From assembly GCF_018449525.1 (NCBI RefSeq), contig NZ_JAAVUS010000010.1, positions 1 to 64,000 of the forward strand: a stretch of DNA of 64,000 nt. Direction: 5' to 3'. The notes under the pieces are model-generated. The model was given only the letters and a program-made list of their open reading frames with translations. It ran no database searches and was not told the DNA's origin. This stretch comes from Bradyrhizobium sp. dw_78. Its GTDB lineage: Bacteria; Pseudomonadota; Alphaproteobacteria; Rhizobiales; Xanthobacteraceae. Shown here in pieces: positions 50,089 through 58,811 of this stretch (within the stretch, counting starts at the first letter, position 1; every line of letters starts with the position of its first letter). The position numbers were made by a program, and so were the translations under genes.

Positions 50089-52275
50089 ATGGCTTTGAAC
50101 CCCGCGCAAGCGGATGACGATAGCGCCTTGCCTGATGGCAACGCCGATGACGCAAACGCCAATTTGGCGGTTGCGTCCACACCGCCGGGTTCTGCCACTA
50201 CAGATCCTCGCGACGAACGCCTACCGCCGCATATCCAGATGGCCGCTGCCATGGGTATGGACGTAGAGCAGGGCCAGAAGCTTCACCGGTGGGCCTATGC
50301 CGACAACATCGCCGATGAGATCGATGAATCCCTATTGGGCGCGATCGGCATGCGGGTTGTCCGCGAATACGAGATCGACAACGATAGCCGCTCCGAATGG
50401 GTCACCAAGACCAAGCGCGCTATTGAGCTGGCAACGCAGAAGACCACGCCGAAGACCTACCCATGGCCGAAGGCAGCCAACGTCATCCTGCCGATGATTA
50501 CCAGCGCGTCCAATCAATTTGCCGCCCGCGCATATCCGGCGATCGTTGATGGCAGGGATATCGTCAAAGGCATCGTGATTGGCGACGACAGCGGCACGCC
50601 GATGGTCAACCCGCAAACCGGGCAACCCGTCATCGTCGCGGGACCGAATGGCCAGCCAATGCCGCAATGGGCCGTTGCGCCGGGAGCGAAGCAGGCGAGG
50701 GCAGATCGCATCGGCGATCATATGTCCTGGCAATTGCTGGACGAGATGCCGGAATGGGAACCGGATACGGACAAGCTGTTGCACATGCTCCCCACGATGG
50801 GCTGCGTGTTCCGCAAGACGTTCTTTGATCCGACCAAGGGTCGCAACTGCTCGCATGTCCGATCGGCCTTGAAGGTGGTGATGAATTACCACGCCAAGGA
50901 CTGCGAGACCGCGCCACGCGTCACCGAAGAGATCGAATATTACCCGCGTGAGATCGAGGAGATGCGCCGGGCTGGCATATTCCGTGTTCCTGAGAACGGT
51001 TTCGCGGCTTCGGTCAACGCCGAGAACGCTAGCGACGATCCGGATGCACCGATTGATTTTCTGGAACAGCACCGCTGGCTTGATCTGGACGAAGACGGCC
51101 TCGATGAGCCGTACATCGTCACCGTCCACAAGGATTCCGCTTACGTCGCCCGCATCAAGGCACGCTATGAGCCGGAAGGCATCATTTACAGCAGCGCGCC
51201 GCACCGGTTGATGAAGATTGAGCCGGTTCACTACTATACGCAGTATATCTTCTTGCCGAACCCCGATGGCGGCTCTTACGGGCTCGGGTTTGGTCAACTG
51301 CTTGGCCCGATCAACGAGTCGGCCAACACCGTCATCAACATGCTCCTGGACGCCGGCACGCTACAGAACGCGGGCGGCGGATTCCTTGGCAAGGGATTCA
51401 GCACGAATACGGGCGCTGTCCGTTTCTCGCTGGGAGAATGGAAGCCGGTCAACGTCACCGGCGGCAATCTCCGGGACAACATCGTGCCGTTCCCCGCTCC
51501 GGGGCCGTCGCAGGTTCTTTTCCAACTACTGGGCCTCTTGGTCGAGTCTGCAAAAGAGATCGCATCCGTCAAGGACGTGCTCACCGGCGATCAGCAGCAA
51601 AGCAACGTGCCGGCGACTACCACCTTGGCGATGATCGAGCAGGGGTTAAAGACCTTTACCGCGATCTTCAAGCGGGTGCATCTGGCATTGAAGCACGAAC
51701 TGGCCAAGCTGTACCGGTTGAACGGCATCTATTTGAACCAATCGACGCAATACAGGGTCGGAAGCGAGTGGCGCACGATCACGCGCGCCGATTATGCACA
51801 GGGCGACGGCGTTGAACCCGTATCCGATCCTACCATGGTGACGGATATGCAGCGGATGGGACGCGCGCAGCTTCTGATGTCGATGTTCGCCAACGATCCT
51901 TATTGTGACGGGTTGGAAATTCGTCATCGGGTGCTCGAAGCCGCGAATATCGATGGCATCGACAAAATCTTGCATGCACCACCGCCGAACCCCGAACTGA
52001 TCGAGAAGGCGGGCCAGCTTCATATCAAGGCAAATCGCGAACAGGCGGCATCGCTCAAGGATCTGGCGCAAGCCGTGTTGTTCTTCGCACAGGCCGACAA
52101 GGCGGTCGGCGACAAGAACCTCGCTTGGGTTGAGCACCAGTTAGAGATTTTCAAAACCCAAATAGAGGCAATGCAGAATGCCGGAAACGGAAACGACCCA
52201 GGATCATCCGGACCTCAGTCAGGTTCAGGAAATAGCGGGGGTCCACCGCAGCCAGTTTCTGGAATGGCGGCATAA
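50089..52275 (+). CDS. Portal protein
   Basis: A 728-residue phage portal protein of the podovirus/P22-like kind. PWPKAANVILPMITSASNQF, NVPATTTLAMIEQGLKTFTA and IFKRVHLALKHELAKLYRLN are typical. It forms the dodecameric ring that docks the terminase. It follows the nuclease half by 18 bases. Confidence 0.85.
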   Translation: MALNPAQADDDSALPDGNADDANANLAVASTPPGSATTDPRDERLPPHIQMAAAMGMDVEQGQKLHRWAYADNIADEIDESLLGAIGMRVVREYEIDNDSRSEWVTKTKRAIELATQKTTPKTYPWPKAANVILPMITSASNQFAARAYPAIVDGRDIVKGIVIGDDSGTPMVNPQTGQPVIVAGPNGQPMPQWAVAPGAKQARADRIGDHMSWQLLDEMPEWEPDTDKLLHMLPTMGCVFRKTFFDPTKGRNCSHVRSALKVVMNYHAKDCETAPRVTEEIEYYPREIEEMRRAGIFRVPENGFAASVNAENASDDPDAPIDFLEQHRWLDLDEDGLDEPYIVTVHKDSAYVARIKARYEPEGIIYSSAPHRLMKIEPVHYYTQYIFLPNPDGGSYGLGFGQLLGPINESANTVINMLLDAGTLQNAGGGFLGKGFSTNTGAVRFSLGEWKPVNVTGGNLRDNIVPFPAPGPSQVLFQLLGLLVESAKEIASVKDVLTGDQQQSNVPATTTLAMIEQGLKTFTAIFKRVHLALKHELAKLYRLNGIYLNQSTQYRVGSEWRTITRADYAQGDGVEPVSDPTMVTDMQRMGRAQLLMSMFANDPYCDGLEIRHRVLEAANIDGIDKILHAPPPNPELIEKAGQLHIKANREQAASLKDLAQAVLFFAQADKAVGDKNLAWVEHQLEIFKTQIEAMQNAGNGNDPGSSGPQSGSGNSGGPPQPVSGMAA

Positions 52276-52507
52276 CCCCGTAACCAAGCTCTTCTTCGCC
52301 TATCACGCGGCGAAGCGCGACTTCATGAAAATCAAGATCCTGGAAATGTGGATGAGCGGCAGCGCCGAGTTGTCCAAGGCCGAAGTACCGCGCGGCCAGA
52401 TAATCGAAATCGAAGAAATGATGAATCTGCCGTTCGAGGCGTTTGTTGCCATGTTCGGGGAAAAACAGGAAGAGGAATCCGCAGAGAATGCAGCCGAAGT
52501 TAATTAA
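52178..52507 (+). CDS. Small virion-associated protein
   Basis: A 109-residue protein (HPDLSQVQEIAGVHRSQFLE; FFAYHAAKRDFMKIKILEMW) with an acidic tail. It overlaps the portal 3' end by 98 bases in another frame. Probably a small structural or chaperone-like protein; no family recognised. Confidence 0.6.
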   Translation: MPETETTQDHPDLSQVQEIAGVHRSQFLEWRHNPVTKLFFAYHAAKRDFMKIKILEMWMSGSAELSKAEVPRGQIIEIEEMMNLPFEAFVAMFGEKQEEESAENAAEVN

Positions 52508-52889
52508 GACCCAGAACGCACAATACGTTCCCGGAGTCTTTGACGGCGATAATAAATCCGGCTGGACCCCGATCGGAGACAAGGTTCTTGTCCTGACCGA
52601 CCAACCGGCGAAAGAAACATCCGGCGGCATCATGCTCCCGGAGGATCTGATTGAGCGCAACGGTATGGCAGCCGAAACCGGCATCCTAATCGAGTACGGC
52701 GAAGACGCGTTCAAATTCAGCAAGGACGGTATGCCGCGTTCTGGACCCAAGCCGAAGATTGGCAGCTATGTCTATATCGAGCGGTATTCCGGCCAGTTGA
52801 TGCTCGGCGATGACGGCCAGTTCTATCGGATGATGTCCGACCATTGCATTGCAGCGGTGAAGCCATCCGTTGATGCCAATTTTGTTTAA
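52488..52889 (+). CDS. GroES-like co-chaperonin
   Basis: A 133-residue protein of the GroES fold: TPIGDKVLVLTDQPAKETSG, GGIMLPEDLIERN, then VYIERYSGQLMLGDDGQFYR and a final strand. Residues 24-100 correspond to the GroES barrel with mobile loop (ETSGGIM); the first 23 and the C-terminal part are phage-specific. Phages use such proteins with host GroEL to fold the coat protein, as T4 gp31 does. Confidence 0.78.
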   Translation: MQPKLIKTQNAQYVPGVFDGDNKSGWTPIGDKVLVLTDQPAKETSGGIMLPEDLIERNGMAAETGILIEYGEDAFKFSKDGMPRSGPKPKIGSYVYIERYSGQLMLGDDGQFYRMMSDHCIAAVKPSVDANFV

Positions 52890-52906
52890 GTAATGATCGA
52901 GAAATA

Positions 52907-53746
52907 ATGAGCGATACAGACGATATTGAGTTAGAGCCGGTCGAGACCGGCATTGATACCGAGCGCGCCGATCTGGAAACGAAAGCCCGCCGCCTCGGGT
53001 GGGTGCCGCTTGACGAGTTCAAGGGCGATCATGCCCGCTGGCGTGATGCCGACGAATTCATGCGCCGTGGAGAAACCATTCTCCCGATCGTGCAGGAAAA
53101 CAACCGGGTCCTTCACGACAAGCTGACCGCCACCGAGCGGCAGATGACCGAGATGCGGCAGGTTCTCGGCGAATTGCACGCCAGCCAGAAGGCGAACGAA
53201 GATCGTATTCGTGCGCAAGCCCGCGCCGAACTCGAAAACGAAATGCGCGTTGCGGTGCAGACCGCCGATACACAGCGGTTTGAAGCCGCAAATGCGCGGC
53301 TTCGCGAGGTTGAGAGACCCGCCGCCCCGGTGGTGCCTCAAGCGCAGAGCCCCATGCCTGGCGCTGCCCTTCCGCCCGGTATCGACCCATATGTCGAGCG
53401 ATGGATGGCGGAAAATACGTGGATGCAAGACCCCGCGCTATCACTGTTCGCACAGGCACACAGCGCTCAACTCATGCAAGAGAAGCCGGGTCTCGGCATT
53501 CAGGATCGGCTCGCCGACGTTAAGCGCCGCGTGCAGGATCAGTTTCCGGAGAAGTTCGGACTCAATCCACGCCGCAACGAGGCGGCGTCCGTCGCCTTCG
53601 CAAGCGCTCCGCCGGTTGCACGCAGGAGCAACAAGCGCGGGTATGACGATCTGCCCGGCGAGGCGAAGGCCGCATGTGATCGTTTCGTCAAGATTATCCC
53701 CGGCTACAAGCGCGAGGACTATCTTAAATCTTACGAGTGGGAATAA
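52907..53746 (+). CDS. Scaffolding-type protein
   Basis: A 279-residue protein with an acidic N-terminus, a helical middle (LTATERQMTEMRQVLGELHA; RIRAQARAELENEMRVAVQT), a Pro/Ala linker and a basic C-terminus ending in GYKREDYLKSYEWE. This resembles P22-like and podovirus scaffolding proteins, which help coat assembly and then leave. Its position before the coat genes fits. Sequence similarity is low, so I rely on order. Confidence 0.65.
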   Translation: MSDTDDIELEPVETGIDTERADLETKARRLGWVPLDEFKGDHARWRDADEFMRRGETILPIVQENNRVLHDKLTATERQMTEMRQVLGELHASQKANEDRIRAQARAELENEMRVAVQTADTQRFEAANARLREVERPAAPVVPQAQSPMPGAALPPGIDPYVERWMAENTWMQDPALSLFAQAHSAQLMQEKPGLGIQDRLADVKRRVQDQFPEKFGLNPRRNEAASVAFASAPPVARRSNKRGYDDLPGEAKAACDRFVKIIPGYKREDYLKSYEWE

Positions 53747-53763
53747 TTTCAGGAAATTTATTG

Positions 53764-54234
53764 ATGAGTAAAGCACCAGTTCAGCGCGCCAGCGTTGAGG
53801 CCGCGGAAACGATTGTCCCGCAGGAACAGCCAAAGCGCCGAGTTACGAACCCCTTCGGTGCCGCCCGGCAGAAACTGAATTATCCGGCGCGTCCCGGATA
53901 TCATCGTCATTGGTTCAATGACCAGCCGGGGCGGATCGATATCGCGAAACAAGCCGGTTATACGCACGTAACAGGAAACGACGGCGAGCACGTCAAGCGT
54001 GTCGTCGGCACGATGGAGGGCGGCGGCGGTCTTGTCGCATACCTGATGGAAATTCCCACGGAGTGGTGGGAAGACGATCTCCGTGCGCAGCAGGCGCGGG
54101 TCAATGAGATAGAAGCCCAAATGAAGCGCGGCGTCGGCGCGGGCAAGGAACACCTAGAGCCGGGCCAGTACGTGCCCATGAACGCGGACGGCACACCTCG
54201 GATTCGCTTCGGCGTTTCGTCCTCCCCGAACTAA
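53764..54234 (+). CDS. Virion protein of unknown role
   Basis: A 156-residue protein (RVTNPFGAARQKLNYPARPG, YHRHWFNDQPGRIDIAKQAG, YTHVTGNDG). It recurs between scaffold and coat genes in related rhizobial podoviruses as far as I recall; function not known. Confidence 0.6.
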   Translation: MSKAPVQRASVEAAETIVPQEQPKRRVTNPFGAARQKLNYPARPGYHRHWFNDQPGRIDIAKQAGYTHVTGNDGEHVKRVVGTMEGGGGLVAYLMEIPTEWWEDDLRAQQARVNEIEAQMKRGVGAGKEHLEPGQYVPMNADGTPRIRFGVSSSPN

Positions 54235-54316
54235 CCAACTCAAATCATCAATCCATTTTTCGAACGTGCCGGGATTCGTCCCGGCGCGACGGGAATCTAT
54301 TTTGGAAATTTACTAA

Positions 54317-54913
54317 ATGGCTAACAGCAATATCCCGCGCGGTCTTGTGCCCTACAAGCATCGCAGCGGCGCTCCTTATAATGGCGCGGCGAACGTCTAT
54401 TACGTTCCGGCGTCTGTGACGAGCAACATCTATGTGGGCGATCCCGTCATTACGGCAAACGCCGATAACGACGCAAACGGCATTCCCGGCGTGATTTTGG
54501 CTTCTGCCGGGGCCTCGAGCCACGTCACCGGAGTCGTGCTCAGCGTTGTCAACGCGGGCCAGCCGATCATCACTGTTACGCAGGATAAGCCGGTTTATCA
54601 CCCGGCCAATACGGCCGGTTATGTGCTCGTCGCTGACGACCCGGAATTGCTGTTCCTGATTCAGGACGATGGCACCGGCTCCGCCCAGGCGAATTGGGCG
54701 TCGCAGAACGCCAACTTGGTTTCTGGAACGGGTAACACCGCCACCGGCTGGTCCGGCTGGCAGCTTGCGGGCTCGACCGTCGCGGATACCGCGACCTTGC
54801 AGCTTCGCATTCAGCGTCCGCTGACGGAGACGGACAACGACATCACGTCAGCTAACGCCAAGTGGCTTGTCAGTCTGAATCTCCATCAGGTCCTGAACCC
54901 CGCTGGCACCTAA
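54317..54913 (+). CDS. Capsid-associated/decoration-type protein
   Basis: A 198-residue protein (MANSNIPRGLVPYKHRSGAP, YNGAANVYYVPASVTSNIYV). The beta-rich, Val/Thr-rich sequence and position before the coat gene resemble head decoration proteins of related phages. Weak support for a specific role. Confidence 0.6.
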   Translation: MANSNIPRGLVPYKHRSGAPYNGAANVYYVPASVTSNIYVGDPVITANADNDANGIPGVILASAGASSHVTGVVLSVVNAGQPIITVTQDKPVYHPANTAGYVLVADDPELLFLIQDDGTGSAQANWASQNANLVSGTGNTATGWSGWQLAGSTVADTATLQLRIQRPLTETDNDITSANAKWLVSLNLHQVLNPAGT

Positions 54914-54963
54914 GCGCCAGCGATCATTTCACCTAACCTTTTTTAAAACGGGATATTTTTCTA

Positions 54964-55872
54964 ATGGCTGTTATTACGACAGGCGCACATCCGAAAGCTT
55001 TGTGGCCTGGCATCGTCGCTTGGTGGGGCCGCGCTTATGCGGAGGTTCCGACCGAATACACCGATCTGTTCGACACCGAAACGAGCGACAAGTCGTATGA
55101 GGAGACGGTGGAAATCACCGGCTTCGGCTTGGCTCCGGTCAAGAACGAAGGCACGGCGACCTCTTACGACACCGAGACGCAGGGGGCGGTCACTCGCTTT
55201 ACGAACGTAGCCTATTCGCTTGGCTACATCGTTACTTACGAAGAGCAGCGCGACAATCTCTATGAGAAAGTCTCGAAGACTCGAGCGAAGGCGCTGGCCT
55301 ATTCGATGCGCCAGACCAAGGAAAATGTTGCGGCGGCGGTTTATAATCGCGCGTTCAATTCGTCCTTCATCGGCGGCGACGGTGCCTCGCTGATTTCGGC
55401 ATCGCATCCGACCGCGAACGGTGCGCAAAGCAATCAGCTCAACACAGCGGCCGATCTCTCGGAAGCCGCGATCGAGGACATGCTGGTCCAGATCATGCAG
55501 ACCAAGAATAACCGTGGTTTGCAGATTTCGAACGAGGCACAGAGCTTGATCGTTCCGTCTGCTCTGATGTTCGAGGCAAATCGCGTCGTCAAATCTGTGT
55601 TGCAGAACGACACTAATAACAACGCGATCAACGTTCTTCGGGCAGTCAACGCGTTCCCGAAGGGCATCAAGGTGAACCGCTATCTTTCGTCCGCGACGGC
55701 GTGGTTCATCCGTACCGGCATCCCGGAAGGCATGAAGCTGTTCCAGCGCGAAGAGCTTTCCCTCGATAATGATAACGACTTCGATACCAAGAACCTCAAG
55801 GCGCATTCTTACGAGCGGTATTCGGTCGGTTGGTCCGACTGGCGGCAGCTCTTTGGCACTGCTGGGGTCTGA
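54964..55872 (+). CDS. Major capsid protein
   Basis: A 302-residue coat protein. GLAPVKNEGTATSYDTETQG, FTNVAYSLGYIVTYEEQRDN and VPSALMFEANRVVKSVLQND fit the Mu GpT-like HK97-fold capsid family; the C-terminal half is beta-rich. The terminator that follows within 20 bases suits a highly expressed structural gene. Confidence 0.8.
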   Translation: MAVITTGAHPKALWPGIVAWWGRAYAEVPTEYTDLFDTETSDKSYEETVEITGFGLAPVKNEGTATSYDTETQGAVTRFTNVAYSLGYIVTYEEQRDNLYEKVSKTRAKALAYSMRQTKENVAAAVYNRAFNSSFIGGDGASLISASHPTANGAQSNQLNTAADLSEAAIEDMLVQIMQTKNNRGLQISNEAQSLIVPSALMFEANRVVKSVLQNDTNNNAINVLRAVNAFPKGIKVNRYLSSATAWFIRTGIPEGMKLFQREELSLDNDNDFDTKNLKAHSYERYSVGWSDWRQLFGTAGV

Positions 55873-55891
55873 TCGACTTCGATGAGATCAT

Positions 55892-55925
55892 GGGACGGCG
55901 TTCGCGCCGTCCCATTTCCTTGCTT
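55892..55925 (+). terminator. Intrinsic terminator after the capsid gene
   Basis: Stem gggacggcg (55892-55900) and cgccgtccc (55905-55913) with a TTCG loop, then atttccttgctttct. Confidence 0.8.
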
Positions 55926-56058
55926 TCTTTCAGTCCGGTCAAAGCATCGCCGGGAAAGCGCGAATGCTTTCAGCGCGGACTCGAAGACGATCACTACGGC
56001 GATCAACAAACCGCGTTAAGCGGTGCCGAATTAGTCCACGTTCATTTTCGAGACCGCA

Positions 56059-56373
56059 ATGGCAGCGCCAATTTACGAAACCTACACGACCACGGGCGCG
56101 CAGGACCCGATCCCCCTCAATTATTATCAGACGCCCTTTAACGCGTCTGTCTTTGTCTACATCAACGGCGGTACCGCGACCTATGGCGTTCAATATACGG
56201 CGGACCCGACCAACTCAGCGAGCATTACCCCGCGTTGGTTTGACGACGCCAATATGCCCGCCGGGACAGCGGCAAGCGCCACGTCAAACTATATGTTTCC
56301 GGTGCGGGCCGTCCGCGTAAACATCACGGCGATCACCGGCTCTGTGGAATTCAAGATTCTACAGGGAGTCTAA
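56059..56373 (+). CDS. Structural protein
   Basis: A 104-residue beta-rich protein (IYETYTTTGAQDPIPLNYYQ, VFVYINGGTATYGVQYTADP). Probably a small head or tail component. No family known to me. Confidence 0.55.
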   Translation: MAAPIYETYTTTGAQDPIPLNYYQTPFNASVFVYINGGTATYGVQYTADPTNSASITPRWFDDANMPAGTAASATSNYMFPVRAVRVNITAITGSVEFKILQGV

Positions 56374-56374
56374 C

Positions 56375-57340
56375 ATGGCGGATGGCGTTCAACTCAGTGG
56401 TGTCGGGGTCCAGTTGGTTCCGGACAAGGGCGGTGGCGGCGGACAACCCAGCACGCCGGGCGGCCCCAACGAAAGTATCCAGTTCAATAATAGCGGCGTC
56501 CTTGATGGCAGCACGGCGCTTACGTTTAACACCGAGACGGGCCAGGCGATCTTTGGCAATCGCCCCGCCTTCGGGGCAGATACACCATGGGATAGTGCGA
56601 ACTTCACGCCCACAGACTATTTCCCGGCGTCCGGTGGCACGATATTCGGGAGTGTCATTGTCCCTGCGCTGGCGTTATCGATAACGGGCGCTGCCGGTTC
56701 TTATCGGCTCGTTACGATTACAAGCTCTGGATCGAACCGTTGGCAATTCGGGACGGACGCGACCGCCGAATCCGGTAGTAACGCCGGCGCGAACTTTGCG
56801 ATCTATCGACAGAGCGACGCGGGTACAACGATTGATGCTCCGTTCTCGATCACCCGATCCTCTGGCATTGCGACGTTTTCTGAAATCCCACAACTCCCGA
56901 CCGCGTCTGCCGGGGACAGCAGCACGAACGGGGCCAATACTCAGTTCGTTAATACTGCCGTGGCCGCCGGGGTCGGATCGCCGTGCATCATCTCGCGGAG
57001 CTACATGGGACCGAGTCCAGCTCCAGTGTTCACGGCAAATGAATACGTTCTTAATTATTTCGCGGTGCGGCCGGTCATTTTTCCAGAGAATTTCGCTGGT
57101 TCGGTTGCAGTCGCGCTTGGCGGCCCCGCCACGGCTACGACCGTCCTGCCGATCGAATTAAATGGCCTCGTTGGAACGCTGACGTTTGGTGCCGGAAGCA
57201 ACGTCGGGCAATTCAGTACACAACCTGGCGCAACTCTTACATTGCAGACCCATCAATCGCTCGGAATTATCGGCCCCTCCGTACCAGACGCCACGTTGGC
57301 CGGCCTGACGATCACAATGATGGGTTCGTATGCGAACTAG
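56375..57340 (+). CDS. Tail-associated beta-rich protein
   Basis: A 321-residue protein with repeated short beta-strands and Gly/Ser turns, an N-terminal Gly-rich part (DKGGGGGQPSTPGGPNESIQ) and a tail-fiber-like segment (NNSGVLDGSTALTFNTETGQ; PAFGADTPWDSANFTP). Likely a fiber or appendage protein. Confidence 0.6.
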   Translation: MADGVQLSGVGVQLVPDKGGGGGQPSTPGGPNESIQFNNSGVLDGSTALTFNTETGQAIFGNRPAFGADTPWDSANFTPTDYFPASGGTIFGSVIVPALALSITGAAGSYRLVTITSSGSNRWQFGTDATAESGSNAGANFAIYRQSDAGTTIDAPFSITRSSGIATFSEIPQLPTASAGDSSTNGANTQFVNTAVAAGVGSPCIISRSYMGPSPAPVFTANEYVLNYFAVRPVIFPENFAGSVAVALGGPATATTVLPIELNGLVGTLTFGAGSNVGQFSTQPGATLTLQTHQSLGIIGPSVPDATLAGLTITMMGSYAN

Positions 57341-57418
57341 CGCAGCGGCGCCTATAAATTTGCGCCGTCTCTCGGCGATCTTGTTCACCACACAATCCAT
57401 ATCTGAGGCTTTTATTGA

Positions 57419-57829
57419 ATGGCTGATGCCGTAACGACGCAGATTATCGAGAACAGCTCTCGGAATCTCGTCATGACCTTCACGAACATTTCTGACGGGA
57501 CAGGGGAGGCGGCCGTCATCAAGGTTGATGCGACCGCTCTGAATCTCACCCCGCATCTGAAAGTCCGCAAGATCGAATACAACGTGACGCAAGGGGCTGT
57601 TCAATTGCAGTGGTGCGCCGATGTTAATGTCACGTTCGCGTATCTCACCGGATTTGGCTGCATGGACCTGCGCGATACGCAGGGTATTTGGAACAACGCT
57701 GGTTCGGGCGTCAACTCCAGCATCTGTCTCACCACGTCCGCGTTCCATGCGCCCGGCACGTCCCCGGAGACCAGCCCGCCGCCCGCGTCAGGCTACACCA
57801 TCACCCTCTACATGATTAAAGGAAGTTAA
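57419..57829 (+). CDS. Structural protein
   Basis: A 136-residue beta-rich protein (DAVTTQIIENSSRNLVMTFT; LQWCADVNVTFAYLTGFGCM). Similar small proteins lie in this region of related podoviruses. No defined function. The stop overlaps the next start. Confidence 0.55.
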   Translation: MADAVTTQIIENSSRNLVMTFTNISDGTGEAAVIKVDATALNLTPHLKVRKIEYNVTQGAVQLQWCADVNVTFAYLTGFGCMDLRDTQGIWNNAGSGVNSSICLTTSAFHAPGTSPETSPPPASGYTITLYMIKGS

Positions 57830-58275
57830 TGACTGGACAAGTCACCTTACTTACGAGCAACGGCGGTCCGCATCCGGCCGATCGTTGGGCGGCTCTCGCT
57901 GCTGCGCAGGTATCCAGCCTCATCGTAATTGATGAGGATTCTGTCACGGCGGATGCGGCCACCGCCCGGAAAGCGCAACCGGTGTTTCAGATCGCGTTTG
58001 CCAATGCGGTAGAGCCGATTTTTGACCAAGTCGCCGCTGCCGAAACCGCAAACGTTGCGGCCAATCCATCGATCAAGCGAAGCGATCCATATTCGATCAC
58101 CAGCTTTCTTCCGGGCGTAATCACGGCAGTTACCGGCGCGGCTGCGAATACCCCGTTCACGTCTCACTTTCAGGACGCGACGGTCCAGGCATATATCCAA
58201 AAGATGTTCACTCAGTATTTTCTCGACGCCGCGAACATTTCGCGTTCGTGGGCGCTCGACGCTAAAGGACTTTAA
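57829..58275 (+). CDS. Virion-associated protein
   Basis: A 148-residue protein (MTGQVTLLTSNGGPHPADRW; FANAVEPIFDQVAAAETANV), partly helical. Its first codons overlap the previous stop. Unknown role. Confidence 0.55.
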   Translation: MTGQVTLLTSNGGPHPADRWAALAAAQVSSLIVIDEDSVTADAATARKAQPVFQIAFANAVEPIFDQVAAAETANVAANPSIKRSDPYSITSFLPGVITAVTGAAANTPFTSHFQDATVQAYIQKMFTQYFLDAANISRSWALDAKGL

Positions 58276-58278
58276 TTG

Positions 58279-58728
58279 ATGTCGACCACCACGGCAATGT
58301 GTACTTCCTTCAAGGCGGAAGTTGCACAGGCTCTTCATAATTTCACCGCAGGCACGGGCAACGCATTTAAGATGGCGTTGATTAAGGTTGCGCCGACCGG
58401 AACTTATGATGCAACGACGACGAACTATTCCAATCTCACGGGCAATGCTGATGAAGTAAGCGGTCCCGGTTATACGGCGACGGGCGCGGCCCTTACGTGC
58501 GTTACGCCCGTTACTTCCGGCACCACCGCTTATTGGACGTTCTCTCCGAATCCGTCTTGGACTTCGGCAACGTTCTCGGCGACCGCTTGTTTGATTTACA
58601 ACGTGACCAGCGGCGGAAATTCGGTTTCGACGCACGACTTCGGCGGTACGCAGCAGGTTTCCAACGGCACCTTCACGGTCGTTATGCCTACCGCCGACGC
58701 CAACAACGCAATCCTCCGGATTCAGTAA
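58279..58728 (+). CDS. Structural protein
   Basis: A 149-residue beta-rich protein (MSTTTAMCTSFKAEVAQALH; NFTAGTGNAFKMALIKVAPT). Relatives occur in many phages next to tail proteins. No function known. Confidence 0.6.
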   Translation: MSTTTAMCTSFKAEVAQALHNFTAGTGNAFKMALIKVAPTGTYDATTTNYSNLTGNADEVSGPGYTATGAALTCVTPVTSGTTAYWTFSPNPSWTSATFSATACLIYNVTSGGNSVSTHDFGGTQQVSNGTFTVVMPTADANNAILRIQ

Positions 58729-58749
58729 GCAGAACAAAATTAGCGCGAG

Positions 58750-58790
58750 AGGCGCGGTGGCTTCGGCTGCCGCGCCTTTGCGCGTTTTTA
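58750..58790 (+). terminator. Hairpin terminator with TTCG loop
   Basis: Stem aggcgcggtggc (from 58750) and gctgccgcgcct (to 58777) with a ttcg loop, then gcgcgttttt. It separates the structural genes from the glycine-rich tail genes. Confidence 0.7.
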
Positions 58791-58811
58791 GTTCCGGGGC
58801 AGTTCGCGCCA

